In this document: piece after piece, positions 52,047-61,003 of the stretch
Layout of the letters: every line of letters starts with the position of its first letter
Position numbering within the stretch: the first letter of the stretch is position 1
Origin: an uncultured Flavihumibacter sp.
GTDB taxonomy: Bacteria > Bacteroidota > Bacteroidia > Chitinophagales > Chitinophagaceae
Assembly (NCBI GenBank): GCA_902168225.1
Contig: CABHOW010000078.1
Span: 1-62,643, forward strand
DNA: 62,643 bases
Direction of reading: 5' to 3'
Made by a program: the position numbers and the translations under genes
The notes under the pieces: generated by a model
Database searches by the model: none
Told to the model about the DNA's origin: nothing
Seen by the model: the letters and a program-made list of their open reading frames with translations, nothing else

Positions 52047-53071
52047 AATACCAAATAGGCGACGATATATTAGTACTGCATAGCAATGAAGAGGGAAAAG
52101 TAATAGAAATCATCAATGATAAAATGGTGATGATTGAAGTACGTGGGGTGAAATTCCCAGCCTATATGGATCAAATAGATTTCCCTTATTTTCATCGGTT
52201 TACAAAAAAGAAAGTTGTAGAAGAGAAAAAAGTACCTGCCAAAATTTATATTGATCAGGTACCTGCAGAAAAACCGCAACCTAATCAGATAAAAGTAGCC
52301 AATGGGGTTTGGTTATCTTTTCTCCCTAAATTTTCACTCGATGATTTTAATGATGAAGTGGTGGAAATCTTGAAAATTCATTTGGTTAACAAAACAGAAA
52401 ATGATCTTCGTTTTGATTATCAACAATTATTTAATGGTGTTGAAAGTTTTGGATTGATAAATGAGGTAAAAGCTTTTCATGATTTTTATTTACATGATAT
52501 ACCTTTTGAAGCTGTAAATGATAGTCCCTCTTTTCAATTTGATTTTAGTTTGGTGAAACCGCAAAAACAAAAAGCGGCTCATTATGAAAGCACGTTAAAG
52601 CTTCGCCCGAAACAAATATTTCAAAAAGTAGAAGCTTTAAAAGAAACGAATGAACCTACTTTTTCTTTTCTTCTATTTGAAACCTATCCTGATAAAGAGA
52701 TCGAATATTTTCCGCTCGATAGTTTATCTGCCAAAGGATTTAAAGTATATGATATTTCAAAGGCAAAAGAAAAACTACCACCTGCCCGTTCCGTTATTGA
52801 TTTGCATATTGAGAAATTAACGGACGGTTCAGAAAAAATGTCGCCTTTTGAAATGCTGACTTTGCAATTAACAGAATTAGAAAAATGGGTTGATTTAGCC
52901 ATTGCGCATAAACAACCCGAGTTAACGGTAATACATGGAGTAGGGGCCGGCAAACTACGTGAGGAAGTGCATGAATATTTAAAAACGCGTAGAGAAGTGA
53001 AGCATTTTATCAATCAATATGATAGCAGGTTCGGGTATGGGGCAACTGTAATATTGTTCGGATATGAATAA
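52043..53071 (+). CDS. DUF2027 and Smr domain protein
   Basis: 342 residues; GTG start overlapping the permease stop. The N-terminal DUF2027-type domain has QIGDDILVLHSNEEGKVIEI and VEVRGVKFPAYMDQIDFPY. The C-terminal Smr domain contains DLHIEKLTDGS and the GVGAGKLREEVHEYLKT hallmark. Smr domains bind or cleave nucleic acids. This architecture is common in Bacteroidota, but its role is not known. Confidence 0.88.
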   Translation: MKYQIGDDILVLHSNEEGKVIEIINDKMVMIEVRGVKFPAYMDQIDFPYFHRFTKKKVVEEKKVPAKIYIDQVPAEKPQPNQIKVANGVWLSFLPKFSLDDFNDEVVEILKIHLVNKTENDLRFDYQQLFNGVESFGLINEVKAFHDFYLHDIPFEAVNDSPSFQFDFSLVKPQKQKAAHYESTLKLRPKQIFQKVEALKETNEPTFSFLLFETYPDKEIEYFPLDSLSAKGFKVYDISKAKEKLPPARSVIDLHIEKLTDGSEKMSPFEMLTLQLTELEKWVDLAIAHKQPELTVIHGVGAGKLREEVHEYLKTRREVKHFINQYDSRFGYGATVILFGYE

Positions 53072-53200
53072 AGCAGTACATTTTTAGAAGTTTTAGTGGT
53101 AATCTCGGCATTACTTGTTTTAGTCTAATTGTTTACTCTTTATAATAATTCTCTCTTTTTAATTTATTTATACAGCCATTTTTTTAAATAAATAAATACT

Positions 53201-53803
53201 ATGAAATTCCTTTCTTTGCTTATTATATTTCTTGGAATTTTTACAATCTCTAACGCTCAACTTACTAAAAGTACATGGCTAGTTGGTGGAAGTGGTAGTT
53301 TTAATTCATCCAATGAGAATTTCAACTCACCTTCCTATAGCCAAACTGCAAAGACTACTAGTATAAATGTTAATGGTTCATTCGGTTTTTTTCTAGCTGA
53401 CAAATTTGTAGTAGGAATACAACCATATCTATCCACTACAAAGGGCGTTGTAACTTATTCGAGTTCTGGGAGTGGGGGGTCAACTAATTCATTTCAGTTA
53501 GCAGCAGGGCCCTTTGCAAGGTATTATTTTTTGAATGCTGAAAAAAATTATAATCTACTCACAGATATTAGTTATCAAATTGGAATTAACAAATCTAATG
53601 GCGCTCAAGTTGCGAAAGGAAAGTTTAATACATTTTCTTTGATGAGTGGAGCTGAATTTTTTTTTAATCAAACAGCAGGGATAGAAATTTTATTAGGTTA
53701 TAGGACACAAATTGCATCAATTGAAGATGCCCCAGGTGCATACACTAATAATAAAGAGGGATTTCAGGTATCAATCGGATTTCAATTTCATTTGATAAAA
53801 TAA
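53201..53803 (+). CDS. Outer-membrane beta-barrel protein
   Basis: 200 residues, signal peptide MKFLSLLIIFLGIFTISNAQ. Typical small barrel sequence: GGSGSFNSSN, INVNGSFGFFLADKFVVGIQPY, AAGPFARYYF, ending GFQVSIGFQFHLIK. Its codon use is slightly more AT-rich than its neighbours. No function is assigned. Confidence 0.75.
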   Translation: MKFLSLLIIFLGIFTISNAQLTKSTWLVGGSGSFNSSNENFNSPSYSQTAKTTSINVNGSFGFFLADKFVVGIQPYLSTTKGVVTYSSSGSGGSTNSFQLAAGPFARYYFLNAEKNYNLLTDISYQIGINKSNGAQVAKGKFNTFSLMSGAEFFFNQTAGIEILLGYRTQIASIEDAPGAYTNNKEGFQVSIGFQFHLIK

Positions 53804-54080
53804 TTTTTGAAGTAAGAGAAGAATAGTATGGTTGGCTCTTTAAATATTAGTAAAGCATCGAAACATTTTTAAAAAAAACCTTAAAACACCTTTGTAGGGT
53901 GGTTTACTAATACGTTAGTTTTAAATCTTCATTTTTTGTGACTTAAATAACTAGGGGAATAATTCGTTTAAGATTAACTCCATCTTATTGTAACCAAATT
54001 ACATCCTAGAATACCAACCAGCTTGTATTTTAGCTTTCAACATCATAAATGAATCCTATTAATGTTCCCATGCCTTGCTA
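53804..54080. other. Gene-free AT-rich interval
   Basis: 277 bp between the barrel gene and RNase P RNA. No credible open frame. A weak stem, AAAACACC-GGTGGTTT-like (about 53882-53906), may be a terminator. Nothing else seen. Confidence 0.4.
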
Positions 54081-54085
54081 TTCAG

Positions 54086-54093
54086 TATCTTCG
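54086..54093 (+). promoter_or_regulatory. Predicted -7 box of RNase P RNA
   Basis: TATCTTCG, one mismatch to TAnnTTTG, four bases before the first P1 helix base. No clear -33. Confidence 0.45.
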
Positions 54094-54096
54094 TAG

Positions 54097-54450
54097 GCTA
54101 CAAACCCGAACCATCGTTCCCGTTTAAAAGCGGGGAAGGAAAGTCCGGACAGTATAGAGCAACCTACCGGTTAACGGCCGGTTCCGCCATAGGCGGAAAG
54201 AGAGTGCCACAGAAAATTACTTCCTCGTTGTGAGGCGGGGTAAAGGTGAAAATGTGAGGTAAGAGCTCACAGGGTTTTTTGGTAACAAGGAACCCGGGTA
54301 AACCTTAGGTACTGTAATGCCATGTATAGGATCGCTTGAGAGCTGCTCGCTCGAGATCCAGGGTAGGCAGCAAGATTAGTCCAGTAATGGTCTAACTAGA
54401 TAAATGATGGTGTTGAAACAGAATCCGGCTTATGAGGTTTGTAGTTTTTT
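54097..54450 (+). ncRNA. rnpB: RNase P RNA, class A
   Basis: P1 is formed by CTACAAACC (54098-54106) and GGTTTGTAG (54436-54444). The conserved core AGGAAAGTCCGGAC is at 54137-54150, with AGTGCCACAGAAAA and the late GAATCCGGCTTAT. About 350 nt; class A. A T-run follows the 3' end. It cleaves the 5' leader from pre-tRNA. The helix TTCCGCCATAGGCGGAA (54182-54198), in the P9 position, equals a palindrome seen elsewhere in the window. The promoter is weak. Confidence 0.95.
54182..54198. repeat. Dispersed palindrome forming a helix of RNase P RNA
   Basis: TTCCGCCATAGGCGGAA, 7-bp arms and a 3-nt centre, shares the TCCGCC/GGCGGA arms with 28935-28949. It sits where the variable P9 helix is expected. 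Confidence 0.65.
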
Positions 54451-54517
54451 CTGTACCTATTGGGTAAAACCTATTGGTTTTACTGCTGTGAAAACATGTA
54501 CCTTTTTGTAATTAAAA

Positions 54518-57500
54518 TTGACTAAAAAAAGAACATATCGTTTTTTAGCTTCATTGCTTTTGCTGCCACTTTGCCAAATGGTAACAGCGCAATGTATTTT
54601 CGTTTCGGTAACAGGTCCCCGATGTGCGACAGATGGAAATGTAACAGGTACTTTCAGTAGAAGTCCATTTGTAGTGGAGTGGCGGTATAATAATACTGTT
54701 GTTCAAAAAAATACAGCTAGTTGGGGAAATTTTGCAACCCCGGTAGTAAATGGTACTGTTAGTAATTCAAGCACCAATAAAATTTCGGGCTCTGCAGGAG
54801 TATGGGTTGATAATAGCGGTGATATGTATGTATCGGATACTGTTAACGGAAGAATAGTTGCGTTCTCCAGAAGCTTTCCCGATGGTAGAACTGTTGCCGG
54901 AGGTAATGGCAATGGTAATGGAAATAATCAGTTGAACAAACCGGCGGGAATTTGTATGGATGCTTTTGGGAATTTGTTTGTTGCCGATGCTGCTAATAAT
55001 AGAATTGTACGCTTTGCACCGGGATCTACTGTTGGCTTTCCTGTTGCCGGAGGTAATGGCAATGGTAATGGAGCTAATCAATTAAGTAACCCCAGAGATA
55101 TTTGGGTGGATGCGAATGGATTTATTTATATCGCTGATGCGGGTAATCATAGAATTCAAAAATGGGGGCAGGGTGCTGTATCCGGACAAACCGTAGCAGG
55201 TGGTTTAGGTGCAGGAAGTGATTCCACACAATTAAATAGTCCGCAAGGTGTTTTTGTGGATCCTCAGTTTAATATTTATGTGGCTGATTCAGGGAATCAT
55301 CGCGTACAAAAATTTACACCGGGTAATTATAAGGGGGTTACGGTGGCAGGCGGTAAAGGTAGAGGAGCTTATGCGGTTCAATTAAATCAACCTGTTGATG
55401 TGTGGGTAGATGTTACAGGAGATGTATATGTATTAGACGCCGGCAATAATAGGGTACAGCGTTGGGCACAAAATGGTCAATATGTATTTACCATTGCCGG
55501 CAGTAGCGCCGGACTTTCAGGGAGTTTTAATGATCAATTCAATTTCCCTTCAGCAATGGCATTTGATCCATCGGGAAACTTATTTGTTTTAGATGAAAGA
55601 AATCTTCGGTTGCAGAATATTCCTACCATTCAGGTTTCAAATACGTATCCTCCACAATTTCAAGGTACCTATAGTGCATCGGTTTATTCCTTTACAGGTT
55701 GTAAACAAAATTCGAACGGCGTTTTTGTGAATGCCAATGCACCCATCATTGTAACAGGCAATACACAAATTTGTAAGGGAGATACGGCTACACTAAAAGT
55801 TACAGGAACCGCTAATTATTCTTGGCTACCAACAATAGGTTTGATAAAGGTGAATGATAGCACTTTTAGAATTAAGGCAGATAGTTCAACTTATTATGGT
55901 GTTAGTTCTACCAATGATAGCGGTTGTGTTTCTTTTACGAGTGTAAGTATTAAAGTTAGCCAGCGAATTTTACCATTTGTTACAGCCAGCGATTGTGCAG
56001 ACTCAAGTGCCTCAAAATTAACAGCCAAGTTAGTAGGTGGTTTACCTGCTCATCTTATATGGTATAATGCGTCGAACCCATTAAAAGTAACACTACCCGG
56101 GTGGGTTAATACAGCTACAACTATTGCAGGCGGTAATGGTACAGGAAATTCTAATGCACAATTTAATTTGCCCTCCGGAATTTTTGTTGATCAAAAAGGA
56201 AATATATACGTTGCGGATGCAGTAAATCATCGTATACAAATGTTCAAGCCCGGTGAACAAACCGGTAAAACAGTTGCCGGCGGGTTAGGTGCGGGTAATG
56301 GGAGAGATCAGTTAAATTATCCCACCGGTGTGTATGTAGATGTACAAGGTAATATTTATGTAGCCGATCAGAATAATCATCGGGTGCAGTTTTTCCCTGT
56401 AGGCGCTACACAAGCTAATACAGTTGCCGGTATTGGTATCGCCGGGAACGGTTCCTTTCAATTAAACTTCCCTAATAGTGTATTTGTAGATGCTTTTGGT
56501 AATGTGTATGTTGCAGATGCGGGTAATAACAGAATACAAAGATGGGCTGCCGGTGCGCGCAGTGTTACTACTGTTGCAGGAAATGGAACACCCGGTAATG
56601 CCATCAATCAGTTAAATAATCCTCAACATGTTTTTGTGGATCGTTATACAAATCTGTATATCTCAGATGCGGGAAACCATCGCATTATGTTTTACCCTAA
56701 GGATAGTACCATTGGTTTTGTTATGGCCGGCGGTAAAGGAGCTGGTACGCTACAAAATCAATTAAACGCCCCTTCTCAAGTATGGGTTGATGCGATCGGT
56801 ACTATGTATATTGCAGATAGGGGTAACAATAGAATTATACGATGGAAATCATTTGATAGCACCGGAACTACTATTGCCGGTAATACAGATGGTAATGGAG
56901 GCTCTTTGCAAACACAATTATTTTTACCTGCCGCTTTTGCGATTGCAGGTACCGGAAGTTTATATGTAGCGGATACGCGAAATCATCGGGTGCAACAGTT
57001 TAACACTATACCCTTCACTGACACTACTCTTGCTACCGGGCAAAATGGGATATATACAGCGTTTACTTCATCTTTTGATGGATGTAGTACAGGTTCTTCT
57101 TTTGTTCGATTAAACGTGGCGCAAAAAATTAATATAAAAGCACTAAATACAGAAATATGTGAGGGAACTGCCACCGATATTACTGCTTCGGGAGCCAATA
57201 GTTATAGTTGGCAACCTGCAGCAGGATTGAATGGCACAAATACAGCAGTAGTAACGGCTACCCCATCCGTTACTACAAAATATACTGTAAGTACTACAGC
57301 AAATAATGGTTGTATATCAACAGCATCTGTTACCATCACCGTAAAAAAACTACCACATCCTGAAATAATAGGTTTGAATTGTATAGGTGCAGGTAAGCTT
57401 GCTGTAAATGCGATGCCTAAACCAATGCAAGCTATTTGGTCGCTCCCGGGTGGAAGCACACTAACAAATCAAGCTATTTGGAATAGAAGTGGAACCATCG

Positions 57501-59269
57501 TAGCGGGGAGCGTTGTGGCAGGCTTTGATTCATCGAAGTTTGCAAGACCTGTTTTTGTTTTCGCAGACAGTAAAGGAGATCTATATATTAGTGATCAATG
57601 GAATCATAGGATTCAGCGATGGACACCCGGAGCAACATCGGGTATTACTGTTGCAGGAGGAAAAAGTGCAGGTGCAAGTGCTGCACAGTTAAAAAATCCA
57701 TCCGGCATATTTGTAGATAGTAAGGGTGCTATTTATATAGCAGATACAGATAATGATCGAATACAAAAATGGTTACCAGGGGATAGTATTGGCGTAACTG
57801 TTGCAGGTGGTAATGGAAGAGGCATTGCTGCAAATCAATTGAGCTATCCAACAGCAGTTTATGTAGATGCATATGATAATATCTATATCGCTGATGGGTT
57901 TAATGCTCGCATTCAAAAATGGGCGCCCGGTGCATTGAGTGGGGTAACGGTTGCAGGAGGCAATTTTGCCGGAGCCGCAGCCAATCAGCTAAGTGTACCG
58001 AATGGGTTGTTTGTAGATGCTAATCAAAATATTTATATAGCTGATACGCAAAATGATCGAATTCAATTTTGGAGCAAAGGTGCTACTACGGGCACTACCA
58101 TAGCAGGGGGTAAGGGAAAAGGTAATAATGCAGACCAACTCATATCTCCAATGAGTATTTGGGTAGATGGTAATGGTGATATGTATATAGCAGAAGGCGG
58201 AACCGTACATAGGATCAAACGTTGGCAGAGGAATAAAACCGAAGGAGAAGTAATTATTGGCGGGAATACAGCCGGTGCCGGCGCAACCTTATTGAATAGT
58301 CCGGGTAATGCCGTGCTAGATGCTAATGGTAATTTATTTGTGAGTGATATAAATAATTTTCGCGTACAGCGTTTTAGTGTTGTAGATTCTGTTTACTCCA
58401 TCAACCCAACATCAGTTGGTGTTTATACTGTTCAGGTACAAACATTCGGAGGATGCATGGCTTCCGGTAATTCTTTTAATATGTTTTCCGGGGTAATTCC
58501 TTCAGATCCTGTTGTTGCGGATAAGAAATATTGTTTTAATGATAGAAGTACCGCCCTCACTGCCGGTCCGGGAAAACTTTTATGGTACAATACCCCCACC
58601 GGTGGTGTAGGAGATACGCTAGCTCCGATACCTGCAACGAATATAATAGGTACTAATAATTATTGGGTATCACAAATCAATAATGCCGGTACTTGTGAGA
58701 GTAATAGATTAAAAATTACAGTAACTGTTAGTGCTTTACCCGGAGCACGGGTGAGCGTATTCAATAATAAGTTTAAAATTTTGCCCGGTGATACTTCATT
58801 TCTACTTGCACAAGCGGATACGGGTAAAATATTTAGTAAAGCATTTTGGTATAAAAATGGCACTTTATTAAATGCTGTACCAGATACCACTAAAACACTA
58901 AAAGTATTTTATAACACAACCGGTAAATATTATGCAGAGCTTGCTGATTCAAATTTTTGCTCAAGTAAGTCAAATGAGGTAGAAATTGTTGCAGACCTAG
59001 CTACCGGACAATCCATGTATTTATTTCCCAATCCTGTAAAGAATAGTACCAAGGTCATCTATAGTGCCTTTTCTACAAATGTTATCTATTTAAAAGTATT
59101 TTCTATTTCAGGATTAGAGTTGATCAATACAAAGATTCCACCTGCAGTTGTTGGGGTCAATAATACCTACGATTTAGATCTCTCCTCATTCCCGCCGGGT
59201 ACATATGAAGTACAATTGATCACCGGAGTTGGAAGAATAATAGGATCTAAAAGAATATTTAAATTATAG
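54518..59269 (+). CDS. Secreted triple NHL-propeller protein with T9SS sorting domain
   Basis: 1583 residues, TTG start, signal peptide ending near VTAQ. It contains 18 NHL repeats of about 50 residues (pattern VDxxGNxYVADxxNxRIQ) in three groups of six, about residues 84-375, 528-828 and 988-1285, each a likely six-bladed beta-propeller. The groups are separated by immunoglobulin/PKD-like linkers (for example SWQPAAGLNGTNTAVV). The C-terminal 75 or so residues (LFPNPVKNST ... GTYEVQLITG) form a type A T9SS sorting domain for surface attachment. It probably binds glycans, proteins or cells; no ligand is known. No partner genes are adjacent. Confidence 0.9.
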   Translation: MTKKRTYRFLASLLLLPLCQMVTAQCIFVSVTGPRCATDGNVTGTFSRSPFVVEWRYNNTVVQKNTASWGNFATPVVNGTVSNSSTNKISGSAGVWVDNSGDMYVSDTVNGRIVAFSRSFPDGRTVAGGNGNGNGNNQLNKPAGICMDAFGNLFVADAANNRIVRFAPGSTVGFPVAGGNGNGNGANQLSNPRDIWVDANGFIYIADAGNHRIQKWGQGAVSGQTVAGGLGAGSDSTQLNSPQGVFVDPQFNIYVADSGNHRVQKFTPGNYKGVTVAGGKGRGAYAVQLNQPVDVWVDVTGDVYVLDAGNNRVQRWAQNGQYVFTIAGSSAGLSGSFNDQFNFPSAMAFDPSGNLFVLDERNLRLQNIPTIQVSNTYPPQFQGTYSASVYSFTGCKQNSNGVFVNANAPIIVTGNTQICKGDTATLKVTGTANYSWLPTIGLIKVNDSTFRIKADSSTYYGVSSTNDSGCVSFTSVSIKVSQRILPFVTASDCADSSASKLTAKLVGGLPAHLIWYNASNPLKVTLPGWVNTATTIAGGNGTGNSNAQFNLPSGIFVDQKGNIYVADAVNHRIQMFKPGEQTGKTVAGGLGAGNGRDQLNYPTGVYVDVQGNIYVADQNNHRVQFFPVGATQANTVAGIGIAGNGSFQLNFPNSVFVDAFGNVYVADAGNNRIQRWAAGARSVTTVAGNGTPGNAINQLNNPQHVFVDRYTNLYISDAGNHRIMFYPKDSTIGFVMAGGKGAGTLQNQLNAPSQVWVDAIGTMYIADRGNNRIIRWKSFDSTGTTIAGNTDGNGGSLQTQLFLPAAFAIAGTGSLYVADTRNHRVQQFNTIPFTDTTLATGQNGIYTAFTSSFDGCSTGSSFVRLNVAQKINIKALNTEICEGTATDITASGANSYSWQPAAGLNGTNTAVVTATPSVTTKYTVSTTANNGCISTASVTITVKKLPHPEIIGLNCIGAGKLAVNAMPKPMQAIWSLPGGSTLTNQAIWNRSGTIVAGSVVAGFDSSKFARPVFVFADSKGDLYISDQWNHRIQRWTPGATSGITVAGGKSAGASAAQLKNPSGIFVDSKGAIYIADTDNDRIQKWLPGDSIGVTVAGGNGRGIAANQLSYPTAVYVDAYDNIYIADGFNARIQKWAPGALSGVTVAGGNFAGAAANQLSVPNGLFVDANQNIYIADTQNDRIQFWSKGATTGTTIAGGKGKGNNADQLISPMSIWVDGNGDMYIAEGGTVHRIKRWQRNKTEGEVIIGGNTAGAGATLLNSPGNAVLDANGNLFVSDINNFRVQRFSVVDSVYSINPTSVGVYTVQVQTFGGCMASGNSFNMFSGVIPSDPVVADKKYCFNDRSTALTAGPGKLLWYNTPTGGVGDTLAPIPATNIIGTNNYWVSQINNAGTCESNRLKITVTVSALPGARVSVFNNKFKILPGDTSFLLAQADTGKIFSKAFWYKNGTLLNAVPDTTKTLKVFYNTTGKYYAELADSNFCSSKSNEVEIVADLATGQSMYLFPNPVKNSTKVIYSAFSTNVIYLKVFSISGLELINTKIPPAVVGVNNTYDLDLSSFPPGTYEVQLITGVGRIIGSKRIFKL
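54891..55072 (+). repeat. Recent DNA duplication within the NHL gene
   Basis: 32 bp from 54891 to 54922 are identical to 55041-55072, exactly 150 bp apart, the length of one 50-codon NHL repeat. The other NHL repeats have diverged at DNA level, so this pair is recent or under gene conversion. Confidence 0.75.
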
Positions 59270-59274
59270 TTATA

Positions 59275-59790
59275 TTATTTTATAGGAGTCGCATAAAAAT
59301 TAAATCCTTTTTTCCTTTTGAAGCTCGGTTCGCTCATGGTTACGAGTATATATGGTAAAAAACCTCCAATAATTGATCCGATACCAAGAGAAATTGGGAC
59401 ATCTCCAAAAAATACCGGTTGATCCGATAATCCATCGGCTACAATTGCGATACCGGTTATTGAACCTAACATGGCAACTAAACCGGTGGTACTTCTAGCT
59501 CCTATATAAAATTTTTTTACTTTTTTTAAATCTTTCAAAGCAACAGCGGTAATCCTGTTTTCGGTTCTTCTGTGTAAACCCCTTAAGTATAAAGTGTCGG
59601 CAGAAACAAACTGAATTCTGCCAGCCGCTACGCGTTTTTCATCCTTAACAGAAAAAAGAATTTTTATCCGCTCATTCGCCTCAAAAATTCTTTTTGTATT
59701 GTTTTTCTCGGCTACTAAAGCCATGCTCCGCTGTGCCGTTAGGTGATAACCTAAAAAGAAAAAAATTAAAAGCAGTAAACAGTTTTTCAT
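59275..59790 (-). CDS. Hypothetical exported membrane protein
   Basis: 171 residues, signal peptide MKNCLLLLIFFFLGYHLTAQ. The middle is a beta-rich stretch (RIKILFSVKDEKRVAAGRIQFVSADTLYLRG) followed by two hydrophobic helices (TTGLVAMLGSITGIAIVADG; SLGIGSIIGGFLPYILV). Basic C-terminus. The family is not recognised. It ends 5 bp after the NHL gene, convergent, with no terminator visible between them. Confidence 0.65.
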   Translation of the reverse strand: MKNCLLLLIFFFLGYHLTAQRSMALVAEKNNTKRIFEANERIKILFSVKDEKRVAAGRIQFVSADTLYLRGLHRRTENRITAVALKDLKKVKKFYIGARSTTGLVAMLGSITGIAIVADGLSDQPVFFGDVPISLGIGSIIGGFLPYILVTMSEPSFKRKKGFNFYATPIK

Positions 59791-59839
59791 TACCCTTCAA
59801 TTATAATTGCTACTATAACGACGTAGACAATCTATTTCG

Positions 59840-59847
59840 TATTTTTG
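59840..59847 (+). promoter_or_regulatory. Predicted leaderless -7 box of prfB
   Basis: TATTTTTG, an exact match, then TTCT and the ATG at 59852. No clear -33 at the usual spacing. Confidence 0.5.
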
Positions 59848-59851
59848 TTCT

Positions 59852-60944
59852 ATGACACAAGAACAAATTAAAGATATGAGGGACCGTGTTTTGGTTCTGA
59901 GGAGGTTTCTTTGACGTTGATAATCGTAGTTATAAAGTAGATACAGATAGACAATTATCCCTTTCACCCGGTTTTTGGGACGATAATGTGCGTGCTACTA
60001 CCGTAATGAAAGACATTAAAGTAAATGAGTATTGGCTCAAATTGTTTAAACAAGTAGAAGGGGCAGTTGAAGATTTCGTCACTTTGTTTGAGTTTTGGAA
60101 AGGAGGCGATGCTTCCGAAGAGGAAACAAGAGCTGCCTATACTGATGCGATCGTTCAAATTGAAGATGCCGAGTTTAAGAGTACATTAAATAAACCTGAA
60201 GATGAACTTCCTGCAGTGTTACAGATTAATCCCGGAGCCGGGGGTACCGAAAGCCAGGATTGGGCCGAGATGTTGCTAAGGATGTACCGAATGTATGGCG
60301 AGAAGCAGGGCTGGAAAGTTACTGAGATTGATTTACAAGAAGGCGATGGCGCAGGCATAAAAAGTGCAACGATACAATTTGACGGCGATTTTGCCTATGG
60401 GTTTTTAAAAGCAGAAAGTGGTGTACATCGATTGGTACGTATATCTCCCTTTGATAGTAATGCCAGGCGTCATACTTCATTTGCTTCTGTTTTTGTATAT
60501 CCTTTAATTGATGACAGTATTGAAATTAATGTAAACCCCGGCGATTTAGAATGGGCTTTTTATAGAAGTGGGGGTAGTGGCGGACAAAACGTAAATAAAG
60601 TTGAAACAGCAGTAAGGCTGAAACATATTCCCAGCGGATTTATTGTGGAATGTCAGCAGGCTCGTACACAAGGAGAGAATAGGGAACTGGCTTTAAAGAT
60701 GTTAAAAAGTAGGTTGTATGAAGAAGAGTTGCGCAAGCGACAGGAAGCGATGAATGCTACCAATGCCAATAAGAAAAAAATTGAATGGGGTTCTCAAATT
60801 CGGAGTTATGTATTTCATCCCTATAAAATGATCAAGGATCACCGTACCGATTATGAGGTAGGTAATGTTGGTCCGGTAATGGATGGAGAGCTGGAAGGTT
60901 TTATCAAGGCTTATTTAATGATGGAAAAAGAAACAGCGGGGTAG
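59852..60944 (+). CDS. prfB: Peptide chain release factor 2, programmed frameshift
   Basis: 363 residues after a +1 frameshift. The first frame, 59852-59911, encodes 20 residues and then meets TGA (59912-59914). The site AGGAGG-TTT-CTT-TGA-C (59900-59915) has the same layout as E. coli prfB: a Shine-Dalgarno-like AGGAGG three bases before the CTT slip codon. Skipping T59912 gives Leu-Asp and continues to 60944. SPF ([14 protein letters not shown]) and GGQ ([12 protein letters not shown]) motifs identify RF2. It ends UGA/UAA-terminated peptides and autoregulates its level. An annotation starting at 59988 would miss the N-terminus. Confidence 0.97.
59900..59915 (+). promoter_or_regulatory. prfB +1 frameshift signal
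   Basis: AGGAGG at 59900-59905, TTT, then CTT-TGA-C. Low RF2 stalls the ribosome at TGA; the internal AGGAGG pairing with 16S rRNA favours slippage from CTT to TTT. Confidence 0.92.
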
Positions 60945-60954
60945 GGTTGTGATA

Positions 60955-61003
60955 TAAGGTATAAGGTAAGAGGTAAAAGGTTAAAGGTTAAAGGGATAGG
61001 GTA
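60955..61003. repeat. Heptad repeat array between prfB and mgtE
   Basis: Seven units of the TAAGGT type (ATAAGGT twice, AAGAGGT, AAAAGGT, TAAAGGT, TAAAGGG, ATAGGGT) in strict 7-bp register. It begins 10 bp after the prfB stop and ends beside the mgtE stop; only one arm. The genes are convergent. Confidence 0.82.

Noticed and set aside
59988..60944. Shortened prfB starting at 59988
   Set aside because: The preceding 45 codons are restored by the programmed frameshift and give a full-length RF2.
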